NCBI GenBank assembly: GCA_036398175.1
Contig: DASWHL010000123.1
Coordinates: 1 to 40,818 of the forward strand
Reading direction: 5' to 3'
DNA: 40,818 nucleotides
Source of the DNA: JAOTWJ01 sp036398175
GTDB lineage: Bacteria > Gemmatimonadota > Gemmatimonadetes > Gemmatimonadales > GWC2-71-9
This document shows positions 15,167 to 22,822 of the stretch, one piece after another. The translations under genes were made by a program, and so were the position numbers. The notes beneath the pieces were generated by a model. It did not search any database and was not told where the DNA came from. It was given only the letters and a program-made list of their open reading frames with translations. Positions within the stretch are counted from its first letter, which is position 1. Each line of letters begins with the position of its first letter.

Positions 15167-16447
15167 ATGCCGACGCTGTCCCGCCGCGACTTTGCCCGTC
15201 TACTCGCCCTGTCGGGCCCCGCCACCCTGCTCGGTAATCCCCGGATGGCCGCTGCGGACCCCGCTCCCCCGCTGCCACACCCGCCCGCGATCCCGGACGA
15301 ACGGTTCTGGGCGGACGTACGGGCGCAGTTCCTGATGCCGGATCGGATGGCGTTCATGAACGCCGCCAACCTGTGCCCAACGCCCCGGCCCGTCGTCGAG
15401 CGCCTGGAGCGCTGGACGCGCATGCTCGAGAGCGATCCGTCACCCGTCACGCGCGGCAGGCTCCCGGACGCGCGCGAGGAGACGCGGATGCTGGTGGCGG
15501 AGTTCCTCGGAGCGGCTCCGGAGGAGATCGTCCTCACGCGCAACACCAGCGAAGGAAACAACCTGGTGTCCAGCGGCCTGGCGCTCGGCCCGGAGGACGA
15601 GGTCGTGACCTTTGCCGACAATCACCCGAGCGCGCTCCGCGCCTGGGAGGTGAAGGCGGAACGGTTCGGGTACAAGGTGGTGGTCGTGCCCCAGGTGCAT
15701 CCGCATCCCGGGCTCGACTCCTACGTGGACGCCTTCACGCGCGCTCTCACGCCGCGGACCCGCGTCCTCGCGTTCAGCCACGTGACCAACACGGCGGGCG
15801 ACATGCTGCCGGCCGCGGAGCTGTGCCGGGTGGCCCGCGCGCGCGGCGTGCTGACGCTGGTGGACGGCGCGCAGACGTTCGGCGTCCTCGCGGTGCGCCC
15901 CGCCGAGCTGGGCGCGGACTTCTACACGGGGTCCGCGCACAAGTGGCTCTGCGGCCCCAAGGAAACCGGCGTGCTGTACGTCCGCCGCGACGTGCAGGAC
16001 CGGCTGCTGCCGAGCGTGGTGAGTCTGTACGCCGGGCGGGTGGGCGCGTCGCGCACGCTGGAAGCCATGGGTCAGCGGGACGAACCCGCGCTGGCGGCAC
16101 TGGGCGACGCGGTCCGGTTTCAGACGACGATCGGGCGGCCGGCCATCGAGGCGCGGGCGCGCGAGCTGGCGCAGGCGTTGATGGTGGGGCTGCGGCGGCT
16201 GGACGGGGTCACGCTGTGGACGCATCCGGATCCCGAGCGCTCGGCGGCCGTAGTCTCCCTCCGGCCGGCGGGACTCGACCTGCGCCGGCTGGCCGCGGCG
16301 CTGTACGAGCAGGACGGCATCGTCTGCGCCACGCTCGGTGATGCCGAGCGACCGGTGCTGCGGTTCTCGCCGCACCTCTACAACTCGATGGACGAGATGG
16401 AGCGCACGGTCGCCGCGGTCGGACGGTTCCTGAAGCGCGGCGTGTAA
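15167..16447 (+). CDS. Tat-exported class V aminotransferase (isopenicillin N epimerase-like)
   Basis: 426 residues; ATG 15167 is preceded by AGGAGG. The N-terminus reads as a twin-arginine signal (SRRDFARLLALSGPATLLG, Arg6-Arg7), so the folded PLP enzyme is probably exported. Fold type I landmarks: FMNAANLCPTPRPVVERL, TRNTSEGNNLVSSGL, AFSHVTNTAGDMLPAAEL, DGAQTFGVLAV with the Asp that contacts the pyridine N, and the Schiff-base K259 in YTGSAHKWLCGPKETG. The family covers cysteine desulfurase-like and epimerase-like enzymes; the real reaction is not predictable. It begins a plus-strand run, with a DUF456 gene 12 bp downstream. It is divergent from the DUF1579 gene with a shared 154-bp promoter region. 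Confidence 0.88.
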   Translation: MPTLSRRDFARLLALSGPATLLGNPRMAAADPAPPLPHPPAIPDERFWADVRAQFLMPDRMAFMNAANLCPTPRPVVERLERWTRMLESDPSPVTRGRLPDAREETRMLVAEFLGAAPEEIVLTRNTSEGNNLVSSGLALGPEDEVVTFADNHPSALRAWEVKAERFGYKVVVVPQVHPHPGLDSYVDAFTRALTPRTRVLAFSHVTNTAGDMLPAAELCRVARARGVLTLVDGAQTFGVLAVRPAELGADFYTGSAHKWLCGPKETGVLYVRRDVQDRLLPSVVSLYAGRVGASRTLEAMGQRDEPALAALGDAVRFQTTIGRPAIEARARELAQALMVGLRRLDGVTLWTHPDPERSAAVVSLRPAGLDLRRLAAALYEQDGIVCATLGDAERPVLRFSPHLYNSMDEMERTVAAVGRFLKRGV

Positions 16448-16459
16448 AGGGACCGACGC

Positions 16460-16963
16460 GTGAACTGGATCGGCCTGCTGCTCCTTCTCGGCACCGACCT
16501 CGTGGGATTGATCCTCGTCCCCCTCGGGCTTCCCGGGCTCTGGATCATGGTGCTCGGTGTCCTGGGCTACGGCTGGCTCACCGAGTTCCGGACGGTCGGG
16601 GCGGTGACGATCGGCGTTGTGGTGACGCTCGCGGCGGTTGGGGAGATCGTGGAGGCGTGGCTCGGCTTCCGGATTACGCGGCGCTACGGCGGATCCACCC
16701 GCGCCGCGTGGGGCGCGCTGGTGGGCGGGATCGTGGGCGCCGTGGTGGGCGTGCCGATCCCGGTGGTGGGCAGCGTGATCGGCGCGTTCGTGGGGTCGTT
16801 CGCGGGCGCCGCCGCGTTCGAATACACGCGCTCCCTCCGGATGGGCGGGGCGACGCGCGCCGGTTGGGGTGCGGTGGTGGGCCGCGCGGCCGCGGCGGCC
16901 GTGAAGGTGGGGCTGGGGCTCGTGATTGCCGTGCTGGGGTTGTTCGCGGCGCTGCGCGGCTGA
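16460..16963 (+). CDS. DUF456 family membrane protein
   Basis: 167 residues, glycine-rich and very hydrophobic. There are four or five membrane helices: LLLLLGTDLVGLILVPLGLP (about 6-25), WIMVLGVLGYGWL, VTIGVVVTLAAVGEIVEAWL, then two Gly-zipper segments (WGALVGGIVGAVVGVPIPVV and IGAFVGSFAGAAAFEY), and a last helix near the C-terminus. The helical hairpin followed by GGSTRAAWGALVGGIVGA is the DUF456 signature. Function is unknown. The Gly-zipper repeats suggest tight helix packing or oligomerisation. It follows the aminotransferase by 12 bp and is probably co-transcribed with it. Confidence 0.85.
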   Translation: MNWIGLLLLLGTDLVGLILVPLGLPGLWIMVLGVLGYGWLTEFRTVGAVTIGVVVTLAAVGEIVEAWLGFRITRRYGGSTRAAWGALVGGIVGAVVGVPIPVVGSVIGAFVGSFAGAAAFEYTRSLRMGGATRAGWGAVVGRAAAAAVKVGLGLVIAVLGLFAALRG

Positions 16964-17004
16964 GCGCCGTCCCGCCGCGGTTGGGGTTGGAGGTGGGGCC
17001 GCAG

Positions 17005-17010
17005 TAGATT
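17005..17010 (+). promoter_or_regulatory. -10 element TAGATT for the desaturase gene
   Basis: TAGATT followed by G, 43 nt ahead of the ATG at 17053, giving a leader of about 36 nt. No clear -35 is visible. It belongs to the recurring TAGNTT set. Confidence 0.4.
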
Positions 17011-17052
17011 GCGGGCACGAGCCGTCCCCCAGCGACGCCAGCCCGAATCCGT

Positions 17053-18216
17053 ATGCACGCCACGCCGCCGGCTGACCACGACGACATCATCTATCCCGGC
17101 ACGCTCCCGTTCGTGCTGGCGCACCTGGCGTGCTTCGGCGCGCTCTGGACCGGGGTGCCGGCGGGTGCCGTGGCGCTGGCCGCCGGGCTCTACGTGGTCC
17201 GCATGATCGCCGTGACCGCGGGCTACCACCGATACTTCTCGCACCGCTCCTTCAAGACGAGCCGGGTGGGGCAGTTCGTCCTCGCGCTGGTGGCGCAAAG
17301 CGCCGCGCAGCGGGGCGTGCTGTGGTGGGCCGCGAAGCACCGGCACCACCACCGGCACTCCGACACCGAGCAGGATGTCCACTCGCCGCGGCACCGCGGG
17401 TTCTGGTACGCGCACGTGGGCTGGATCTTCCACCCGCAGCATCACGACACCGACTCCGAACTCGTGGCGGACCTCGCGCGCTATCCGGAGCTCCGCTGGC
17501 TCGACCGGCATCAGTACGCCCCGGCGTTCGCGCTCGCGGCGGGTGTGTGGCTCGCAGCGGGATGGCCGGGGCTCGTCGTCGGCTTCTTCTGGAGTACCGT
17601 GGCGCTGTATCACGGCTCGTTCATGATCAACTCCCTGGCCCACGTGCACGGCACGCGGCGGTACGTGACCGGCGACGACTCGCGCAACAACTTCTGGCTG
17701 GCGCTGTTCACCATGGGCGAGGGCTGGCACAACAACCACCATGCGTACCAGCGCTCGACCCGCCAGGGATTCCGCTGGTGGGAGGTGGACGTCACGTTCT
17801 ACGTGCTCACCATCCTGTCCTGGGTGCGGGTCGTCTGGGATCTGGGCACCCCGCCGCCCGACCTCGTGCGCAACGAGCGACCGCTGGGTCGGGCGATGAT
17901 CGAGAAGGTGGCGTTCCAGTTGGCCGCGAGCTTTCCGGCCGAGCAGCTGGCGCACGAGATCCGGGCCACGCTGTGGGCATCCCCCCATTTCCAGGAACTG
18001 GCCGCGCGCGTGCGCGAGGCCCGCGGGCAAATGGCGGATTGGGCGTCGCACGTACACCTGCCGCACCTGCCGAGCCTGGACGAGCTGCGGGCGCGCGCCG
18101 AGGCCATGTACGCGCGGACCCCGTCCATGGACGAGATCGTGGCCCGCGCGCGGGAGCTGCTCACGGAACGCGTGTCGCTGTATCTGCTGCGGCTGGAGAT
18201 GCCGGCGACGGCGTAA
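17053..18216 (+). CDS. Acyl-CoA/acyl-lipid delta-9-type fatty acid desaturase
   Basis: 387 residues. It introduces a cis double bond in acyl chains using a di-iron centre in the membrane. All three histidine clusters are visible: HRYFSHR (H59-H64), KHRHHHRHSD (H96-H102) and GWHNNHHAYQ (H226, H229, H230). FWYAHVGWIFHPQHHDTDSE between boxes two and three is typical of SCD-type enzymes. There are four membrane spans (about 20-50, 72-92, 150-180 and 185-205). Residues beyond about 305 form an unusual charged helical tail (AARVREARGQMADWASHVHL onward) not found in the shortest homologues. It is convergent with arsN2, with a hairpin in between. Confidence 0.93.
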   Translation: MHATPPADHDDIIYPGTLPFVLAHLACFGALWTGVPAGAVALAAGLYVVRMIAVTAGYHRYFSHRSFKTSRVGQFVLALVAQSAAQRGVLWWAAKHRHHHRHSDTEQDVHSPRHRGFWYAHVGWIFHPQHHDTDSELVADLARYPELRWLDRHQYAPAFALAAGVWLAAGWPGLVVGFFWSTVALYHGSFMINSLAHVHGTRRYVTGDDSRNNFWLALFTMGEGWHNNHHAYQRSTRQGFRWWEVDVTFYVLTILSWVRVVWDLGTPPPDLVRNERPLGRAMIEKVAFQLAASFPAEQLAHEIRATLWASPHFQELAARVREARGQMADWASHVHLPHLPSLDELRARAEAMYARTPSMDEIVARARELLTERVSLYLLRLEMPATA

Positions 18217-18221
18217 GGCGG

Positions 18222-18254
18222 GCGGTCCGTCCCGTTCAGCCCGGCCCGGACCGC
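18222..18254. terminator. Hairpin between convergent desaturase and arsN2 genes
   Basis: GCGGTCCG (18222-18229) and CGGACCGC (18247-18254) form a perfect 8-bp stem around a 17-nt loop that includes the arsN2 stop codon. There is no T-run on either side, so factor-independent termination is uncertain. Confidence 0.35.
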
Positions 18255-18688
18255 AACGGCAGCACCAGCACCGTGGCGCTCGCCGGACACGCCGTCGTGA
18301 ACTCCTTCGAGGCCTTGACCTTGTCCGGCACCGCCTCCCGGGTGGTCGCCTCGAATCCGAATCGCGGGAAGAACCGCTCCGCCGTCTCGGTCAACAGATA
18401 GATGCCCCGCACCCCGCGCTGCCGGGCGAGCGCGATGGCGGCGGCGGTCAACGCTTCGCCCAGCCCCTTGCCCCGGTGCTCGGCGGCGACGGCCACCGAC
18501 CGGAGCAGCGCATTGGTTCCGTACAGCTCGAGCGCCGCGCACCCGAGAATGGACGTGGCGTCGCGTGCGACGATGGTGGCCGCGAGGTGGGCTTCGAGCC
18601 CGTCGAGCGGCAGCCCGCTGTCGCGCAGCAGGGTGGCCAGGGTCGGCCAGTCGGCGGGTCGGGCGGCGACGATTTCGTACGGTTCCAT
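18236..18688 (-). CDS. arsN2: GNAT N-acetyltransferase, ArsN2-like
   Basis: 150 residues, a single GNAT domain. The order fits ArsN2, an acetyltransferase that inactivates organoarsenicals: WPTLATLLRDSGLPLDGLEAHL at the N-terminus, ALLRSVAVAAEHRGKGLGEAL with the acetyl-CoA loop RGKGLG, IYLLTETAERFFPRFGFEAT, and the C-terminal KASKEFTTACPASATVL with the cysteine-containing CPASA motif shared by this group. No other ars genes are nearby, so the arsenic role rests only on similarity. The start is ATG 18688; a weak purine stretch lies upstream. It is convergent with the desaturase gene. Confidence 0.82.
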   Translation of the reverse strand: MEPYEIVAARPADWPTLATLLRDSGLPLDGLEAHLAATIVARDATSILGCAALELYGTNALLRSVAVAAEHRGKGLGEALTAAAIALARQRGVRGIYLLTETAERFFPRFGFEATTREAVPDKVKASKEFTTACPASATVLVLPLRSGPG

Positions 18689-18807
18689 GAAGGCAAAACT
18701 CGCGGTGGCAGGTCATTCGGGCAACGGCTCCCCCGTGCCGGAGTCTTTGGTGCCGAGCTATCGTGGTTTCCGAAAGACCTGCTTCGACCCCGCGCGGGGC
18801 CCGGTGC

Positions 18808-18835
18808 TTGACGGCCCCCGCCCCGCACGTAGCTT
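18808..18835 (+). promoter_or_regulatory. Sigma-70-type promoter of the intergenic ncRNA
   Basis: TTGACG (18808-18813), a 16-nt spacer, then TAGCTT (18830-18835). It is the best two-part promoter on the plus strand of the window and faces a region with no protein gene, ending in a strong terminator at 19010-19037. Confidence 0.6.
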
Positions 18836-18841
18836 GCGGGG

Positions 18842-19040
18842 GTGGAGGCGGGGCGGAACGAACTGCCGGACCAGCACTGAAGCACCGCGGTCGTTCGTTC
18901 CTCGAGGGACGTCAGGCCCGCGCCCGGGAACGGGAAGACGAAGCCGAGGCGGACGCCGCACCATGTTGATTGGACGGCCCATGCAGTCCGCCCTGCCACC
19001 TCCAAACAGAACGGCGCGCTCCCGAGCGCGCCGTTTTCGC
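18842..19040 (+). ncRNA. Candidate structured small RNA (about 200 nt), unassigned
   Basis: The unit lies wholly between arsN2 and efp (both minus strand), starts about 7 nt after a consensus-like promoter and ends with a strong intrinsic terminator. Its ends can pair: 18841-18857 with 18987-19003 gives 15 of 17 pairs including one G-U, placing a closing stem right before the terminator. Inside, GGAACGAAC (18855-18863) pairs perfectly with GTTCGTTCC (18893-18901). As an alternative to the closing stem, GGCGGAC (18948-18954) pairs with GTCCGCC (18986-18992). No open frame with a Shine-Dalgarno sequence is seen. Length, closed ends and terminator are like 6S RNA, but I do not find its diagnostic central bubble. 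I also do not see the SRP RNA motif. Confidence 0.55.
19010..19037 (+). terminator. Intrinsic terminator of the intergenic RNA
   Basis: AACGGCGCGCTC (19010-19021) pairs perfectly with GAGCGCGCCGTT (19024-19035) across a 2-nt gap, so the loop must open a little, and is followed by TTTT starting at 19034. This is the clearest factor-independent terminator in the window. It may also act on the minus strand after efp. Confidence 0.75.
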
Positions 19041-19057
19041 ATGGGGCCCCGACCGGG

Positions 19058-19624
19058 CTAGTCCTTGGCGCGGTCGAGATACTCCCCGGTGATTGGGTTC
19101 ACCCGCACCCGCTCCCCCGGTCCGATGAACTCGGGGATGTTGATCGTGACCCCGTTGCTGAGCGTGGCGGGCTTGGTGGACGCGGTCTTGGTGGCGGTTT
19201 TCATCACCGGCGTCGTATCCACGATCTCGAAGACCAGCGACGACGGCAGATCAATGGCCACCGGGTGCCCCTCGTAGAACTCCGCGATGATCCGCAGGCC
19301 TTCGACGACCCACTTGGCCGCGTCGCCGAGCGTCTCCTCGTCGAGGTCGTACTGGTCGTAGGTTTCCCGGTTCATGAACGTGAAGTGACCGCCGCCGCCA
19401 TACAGGAAATCGAGTTCGTGGGTCTCGAGGTCCGCGGTGTGCAGCGTGTCCGCGGCCCGGAACCGGTGCTCGACGGTGGAGCCGCTCTTCAGCTTCTTCA
19501 GCTTGGCGTGCACCATGGCCCGCAGGTTGCCGGGCGTGTGGTGGTGGAACTCGATCACGCGGCAGGGCTCGCCATCGAACATGATGGCCATCCCGCGGCG
19601 GATGTTGGTGGCATTGATGGACAT
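19058..19624 (-). CDS. efp: Translation elongation factor P
   Basis: 188 residues, three beta-barrel domains: KOW-like domain I (INATNIRRGMAIMFDGEPCR), domain II around 68-130 (MNRETYDQYDLDEETLGDAA) and domain III with the OB signature. EF-P rescues ribosomes stalled at proline stretches. The tip loop of domain I reads HHHTPGNLRAM, so the position of the modified Lys34 of E. coli is Asn33 here. The protein therefore cannot be beta-lysylated or hypusinated at this site; Arg35 is nearby but one step out of the EarP-type position. The start ATG 19624 follows a weak GGAAAG; a TAGATT -10 sits at 19658-19653. The gene is monocistronic in appearance. Confidence 0.95.
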   Translation of the reverse strand: MSINATNIRRGMAIMFDGEPCRVIEFHHHTPGNLRAMVHAKLKKLKSGSTVEHRFRAADTLHTADLETHELDFLYGGGGHFTFMNRETYDQYDLDEETLGDAAKWVVEGLRIIAEFYEGHPVAIDLPSSLVFEIVDTTPVMKTATKTASTKPATLSNGVTINIPEFIGPGERVRVNPITGEYLDRAKD

Positions 19625-19652
19625 GGGTCTTGGGCTTTCCGAGTAGGGCGGG

Positions 19653-19658
19653 AATCTA
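19653..19658 (-). promoter_or_regulatory. -10 element TAGATT for efp
   Basis: On the minus strand TAGATT ends 29 nt before the efp ATG, giving a predicted leader of about 22 nt. It matches the plus-strand TAGATT/TAGCTT elements. Confidence 0.4.
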
Positions 19659-19705
19659 CATGGGGTTGGAAGGGCTTGGGAGATGACGTCATCCCGTTGC
19701 CATCC

Positions 19706-20428
19706 TCACAGCATCCGCTGAAACAGCATCATCCCCACCAGCGTGAGGCTCACCACTACCGCCACCGGGGCGCGGCTCGCGCGGTCGTAGGCCTCCGGCA
19801 GCAGCTCCTCCAGCACCATGAACACCATGGCGCCGGCGGCAAACCCCAGGCCGTAGGGGAGGGCGGCCCGGAACGCGTCCACGAACAGGAACGCGGGGAC
19901 GGCCATGAGGGGCTGGGGCAGGGACGAGAAGATGCTCCAGCCGGCGCAGGCGAGCACGGTGGCCCCGCGCGGCCGGAGCACCGCGCTGATGGCCAGGCCT
20001 TCCGGCACGTTGTGGACCGCGATGGCGAGCGTGATGGCCAGCGCCAGCGTGGGGCCGCCGCCGAACGCCACGCCCACCGCGACGCCCTCGGCGAACGAGT
20101 GGACGGTCATCACGATCACGATGAGGGCCATCCGCCGGGTGTCGGCGGTGGTAGCTCCCGCGATGTCGGGGTCGCCCAGCCAGCGTTGCGTAAGGAGGAT
20201 GAACACCACGCCAAGCAGGCCGCCGGCCAAGGTCTGCCAGGCGCCGTAGGCCGTGCCTTCGGCCACGATGCCGAAGCTCGCGCCGAGCATGAGGCCGCCG
20301 GCCACGGCGTTGGCAAAGGCGACCGCGCGGGGCGACACACCGCGCAGCAGGGCGAACGGGAGCGCGCCGAGACCGGTGGCGACGGCCGTGACGAGCCCGA
20401 ACAGGAAGACCGTGAGGACGGGAGTCAC
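19706..20428 (-). CDS. ZIP-family divalent metal transporter (first of a pair)
   Basis: 240 residues, eight predicted helices. It takes up zinc or a related metal into the cytoplasm. The binuclear-metal motifs are intact: HSFAEGVAVG in helix 4 and HNVPEGLAIS in helix 5. The end LPYGLGFAAGAMVFMVLEELLPEAY in helices 6-7 is standard for ZIP. The loop after helix 3 lacks the usual histidine-rich stretch. GTG 20428 overlaps the stop of the upstream ZIP gene by 4 nt (GTGA), which means coupled translation and possibly a shared complex. The family is clear; which metal is carried is not. Confidence 0.88.
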   Translation of the reverse strand: MTPVLTVFLFGLVTAVATGLGALPFALLRGVSPRAVAFANAVAGGLMLGASFGIVAEGTAYGAWQTLAGGLLGVVFILLTQRWLGDPDIAGATTADTRRMALIVIVMTVHSFAEGVAVGVAFGGGPTLALAITLAIAVHNVPEGLAISAVLRPRGATVLACAGWSIFSSLPQPLMAVPAFLFVDAFRAALPYGLGFAAGAMVFMVLEELLPEAYDRASRAPVAVVVSLTLVGMMLFQRML

Positions 20429-21156
20429 GCGGCGACACTCTGGAGCAGCACGACGATGCCCATGGCCACGACGGTGACGAGCGCGATGCTGCGCGGCCCC
20501 GCCTGACGGTACGACTCCGGGAGCAGCTCGCTCATCACGAGCTGGACCAGGGCGCCCATGGCGAATCCGAGGGCCCAGGGCAGCGTGCCGGGCGCCGCCT
20601 GGACGATGGCGTACGCCACGACGGCGAGGAGCACCTGGCTCACGTTGGCGGCCACCGCCAGGCCGGCGGCGCTCGACACGCGAACGCCGCGGCCCGTGAG
20701 AATGGCGCAGAGCACGGTGGCTTCCGGCACGTTGTGCACGGCGATGGCGAGCGCCATGAAGATGCCGAACGGCTGGCTCACGGCCATCGCGGCGCCGATC
20801 GCCACGCCCTCGGAGGCCGAGTGCAGGCTGTTCACGAGCAGGACCTGATACCCGTAGGCCTCGCTGCCGCCCTCGAGCCGGTTGAGATCGAGCTCGTCGG
20901 TGCCGGAGGCGGCATGCGTCCACGCCACGAACAGGATGCCGAGCACGGCGCCGCCCGCGACCGCGGTGACGCCACGCTCGAAGCCGGCCACGAGAAGCCC
21001 GTACGCGGCGCCGAGCATCATGCCGGACGCCACCGCGTTCGCGAAGCCGATGCGGGAGAGCGGGAGGCGCTGGCCGAGCGCGAACGGGCCCGCGCCGAAC
21101 ACCGCGGTGGCCGCCGAGAGCGACGCGAAGAGCAGGACGACCAGCGTGCGGTCCAC
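20425..21156 (-). CDS. ZIP-family metal transporter paralogue with altered helix-5 motif
   Basis: 243 residues from GTG 21156, 7 bp after the M20 peptidase stop; an upstream frame to 21198 would overlap that gene. The layout is the same as in the neighbouring ZIP: ATAVFGAGPFALGQRLPLSR, GFANAVASGMMLGAAYGLLV, HSASEGVAIGAAMAV (helix 4), HNVPEATVLCAIL (helix 5) and LGFAMGALVQLVMSELLPESY. The helix-5 sequence keeps His, Asn, Pro and Glu but has lost the following Gly (PEA instead of PEG), and an acidic TDELDLNRLEGGSEAYGYQ loop replaces a histidine loop. It probably forms a pair with the downstream ZIP. It is co-directional with the peptidase upstream. Confidence 0.85.
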   Translation of the reverse strand: MDRTLVVLLFASLSAATAVFGAGPFALGQRLPLSRIGFANAVASGMMLGAAYGLLVAGFERGVTAVAGGAVLGILFVAWTHAASGTDELDLNRLEGGSEAYGYQVLLVNSLHSASEGVAIGAAMAVSQPFGIFMALAIAVHNVPEATVLCAILTGRGVRVSSAAGLAVAANVSQVLLAVVAYAIVQAAPGTLPWALGFAMGALVQLVMSELLPESYRQAGPRSIALVTVVAMGIVVLLQSVAA

Positions 21157-21163
21157 GAGCGGC

Positions 21164-22708
21164 CTACGGACTGGGCTGCCGCATGGTGAGCAGGGCACCG
21201 TAGAGATCCATCGCGTACCAGAGATTGGCGATCCGCAGGTTCTCGTTGGGCGCGTGCTGGTTGTTGTCGTGGTTGGCGACCGGGACGATCAGTGCCGGGC
21301 TCGCGAGCAGGTCCGTGAACAGGTAGAGCGGCAGCGAGCCACCCATGCCGGGCAGCAGCACCAGCTCGTCGCCGGACACCGCCGTGGCCGCCGTGATGAC
21401 GTCGCGCACGATCGGGTGATCCATGGCGGTCCGTGCCGCGGGGTAGGATCGCCCGCCCGTGATCCGGGCGATCAGCGGGTGCGCGAGCCGGGTGGCCGCG
21501 TCGGGTTCCTCGCGCACGAGGTGATAGCCCTGGGCCCGGATGTGGGCTTCCACGAGGCCGAGCATCCGTTGGGGGTCGTTGCCCTTCACGAGGCGGAGGC
21601 CCAGCGTGGCGGTGGCCGTCTCCGGGATGACGTTGGATGCCAGCGGGCCCACGTTCGCGCTCGCGAGCCCCAGCACGGAGAGGGCCGGCAGGAGCAGCCG
21701 CTCCGCGAGCGACGCGGGCTGGCCCTCGGTGTGCGCCAGTCCCAGTTCCCGCCGCAGCTGGTCGTCGGTGTCCGGCAGCCGGGCCAGCGCGGCGCGTTCG
21801 TCCGCGCCCAGCGGCGCCACGTCGTCGTAGAAGCCCTCGATCAGCACCGTGCCGTGGGCGTCCCACATGGTGGCCAGCAGCTGGGCGAGCAGCCGGCCGG
21901 GCACGGGCGCCCAGTTGCCATAGTGGCCGCTGTGGAGCCCGCGGTTGGGGCCGTAGACGGTAACCTCCACGCGCGCGGTCCCGCGCACGCCGAAGGCCAG
22001 CAGGGGTCGCCCGGTCGGATGCACGGGACCGTCGAGGAACAGCCAGGCGTCCACGTCGGCCACGCGGTCGCGGAACGTCTCGAGCAGCAGCTCGAGGTGC
22101 GGGGATCCCGCCTCCTCTTCGCCCTCGAAGAAGAACACGAAGTTGCTCGTGGGCCGCACGCGTTCGGCGCGGAACGCGGTGAGGACCTCGAGCAGCGCGC
22201 CGATGGCCACCTTGTCGTCGCCGGCCGAGCGGGCGTAGAGCCGCCATTCGGGGTCCACCGGCTCTCCGTCGGCCGGGAGCGGCCGCGGCACGCCGCCGGC
22301 GGCGTGCGGCCCCGAGTAGAGCGTCGGCGTCCAGGGATGTTGGAGCCACTCGTCGGGATTGGCGGGCTGGCCGTCGTAGTGGGCGTAGAGGGCAAGGGTG
22401 CGGGACGCGCCTGGGACGTCCAGGCGCCCGAACACCACGGGCGGCGCCCCCGGCACGCGCAGCAGCTCGGTCCGCACGCCGAGCGCGGTGAGCCGCTCGC
22501 GCAGGTACGCGGCATTCCGCGCGATCCCGACCGAATCCCGCGCGACGTTGGGGAGCGCCAGGAACTCCGCGTAGCGCCGCAGGATGCCGGGGCCGTCCGC
22601 CTCGCGGTGCGCGCGGGCGGCCCCGAGACCGTCCTGCGCGGCGAGTGGGGACACGAATGCGGCAAGGACCAGCGCGGCGATCGCGGCGGGCGGGAAGCGG
22701 AGCGACAC
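21164..22708 (-). CDS. Exported M20 family dipeptidase/carboxypeptidase
   Basis: 514 residues from GTG 22708, with GAGG 8 nt upstream. An N-terminal signal (SLRFPPAAIAALVLAAFVSP, cleavage near LAA-QDG) is followed by the M20 catalytic domain. Di-zinc motifs: LALYAHYDGQPA (His and the loop Asp), YARSAGDDKVAIGAL with the bridging Asp, FFFEGEEEAGSPHLELLL with the catalytic Glu, WLFLDGP, and a C-terminal NHDNNQHAPNENLRI with the last His. The lid domain is inserted at about 235-380, with GLHSGHYGNWAPVPGRLLA. It is probably a periplasmic peptide hydrolase supplying amino acids. It is followed by two ZIP genes, possibly helping to metallate it (inference). Confidence 0.9.
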   Translation of the reverse strand: MSLRFPPAAIAALVLAAFVSPLAAQDGLGAARAHREADGPGILRRYAEFLALPNVARDSVGIARNAAYLRERLTALGVRTELLRVPGAPPVVFGRLDVPGASRTLALYAHYDGQPANPDEWLQHPWTPTLYSGPHAAGGVPRPLPADGEPVDPEWRLYARSAGDDKVAIGALLEVLTAFRAERVRPTSNFVFFFEGEEEAGSPHLELLLETFRDRVADVDAWLFLDGPVHPTGRPLLAFGVRGTARVEVTVYGPNRGLHSGHYGNWAPVPGRLLAQLLATMWDAHGTVLIEGFYDDVAPLGADERAALARLPDTDDQLRRELGLAHTEGQPASLAERLLLPALSVLGLASANVGPLASNVIPETATATLGLRLVKGNDPQRMLGLVEAHIRAQGYHLVREEPDAATRLAHPLIARITGGRSYPAARTAMDHPIVRDVITAATAVSGDELVLLPGMGGSLPLYLFTDLLASPALIVPVANHDNNQHAPNENLRIANLWYAMDLYGALLTMRQPSP

Positions 22709-22776
22709 GGGCGAACCTCGGGGAGTGATGCCCGAACTTACCTCGCCGCCCGCGTGCGCGCGCGGCGCGGCGGCGC

Positions 22777-22782
22777 TAGAAT
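22777..22782 (+). promoter_or_regulatory. -10 element TAGAAT for the DUF2231 gene
   Basis: TAGAAT lies 41 nt ahead of the GTG at 22823, giving a leader of about 34 nt that carries GGAGG. No -35 is apparent. Confidence 0.4.
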
Positions 22783-22822
22783 GCACGACGTCCCGCGCGT
22801 CGCCCCCTGCGGAGGATATCCC

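Noticed and set aside
18842..19040. Assignment of the intergenic RNA to SRP RNA or tmRNA
   Set aside because: The SRP hallmark GGAAG...GCAGCC loop is not present, and the length is too small and lacks an Ala-tRNA-like end for tmRNA.
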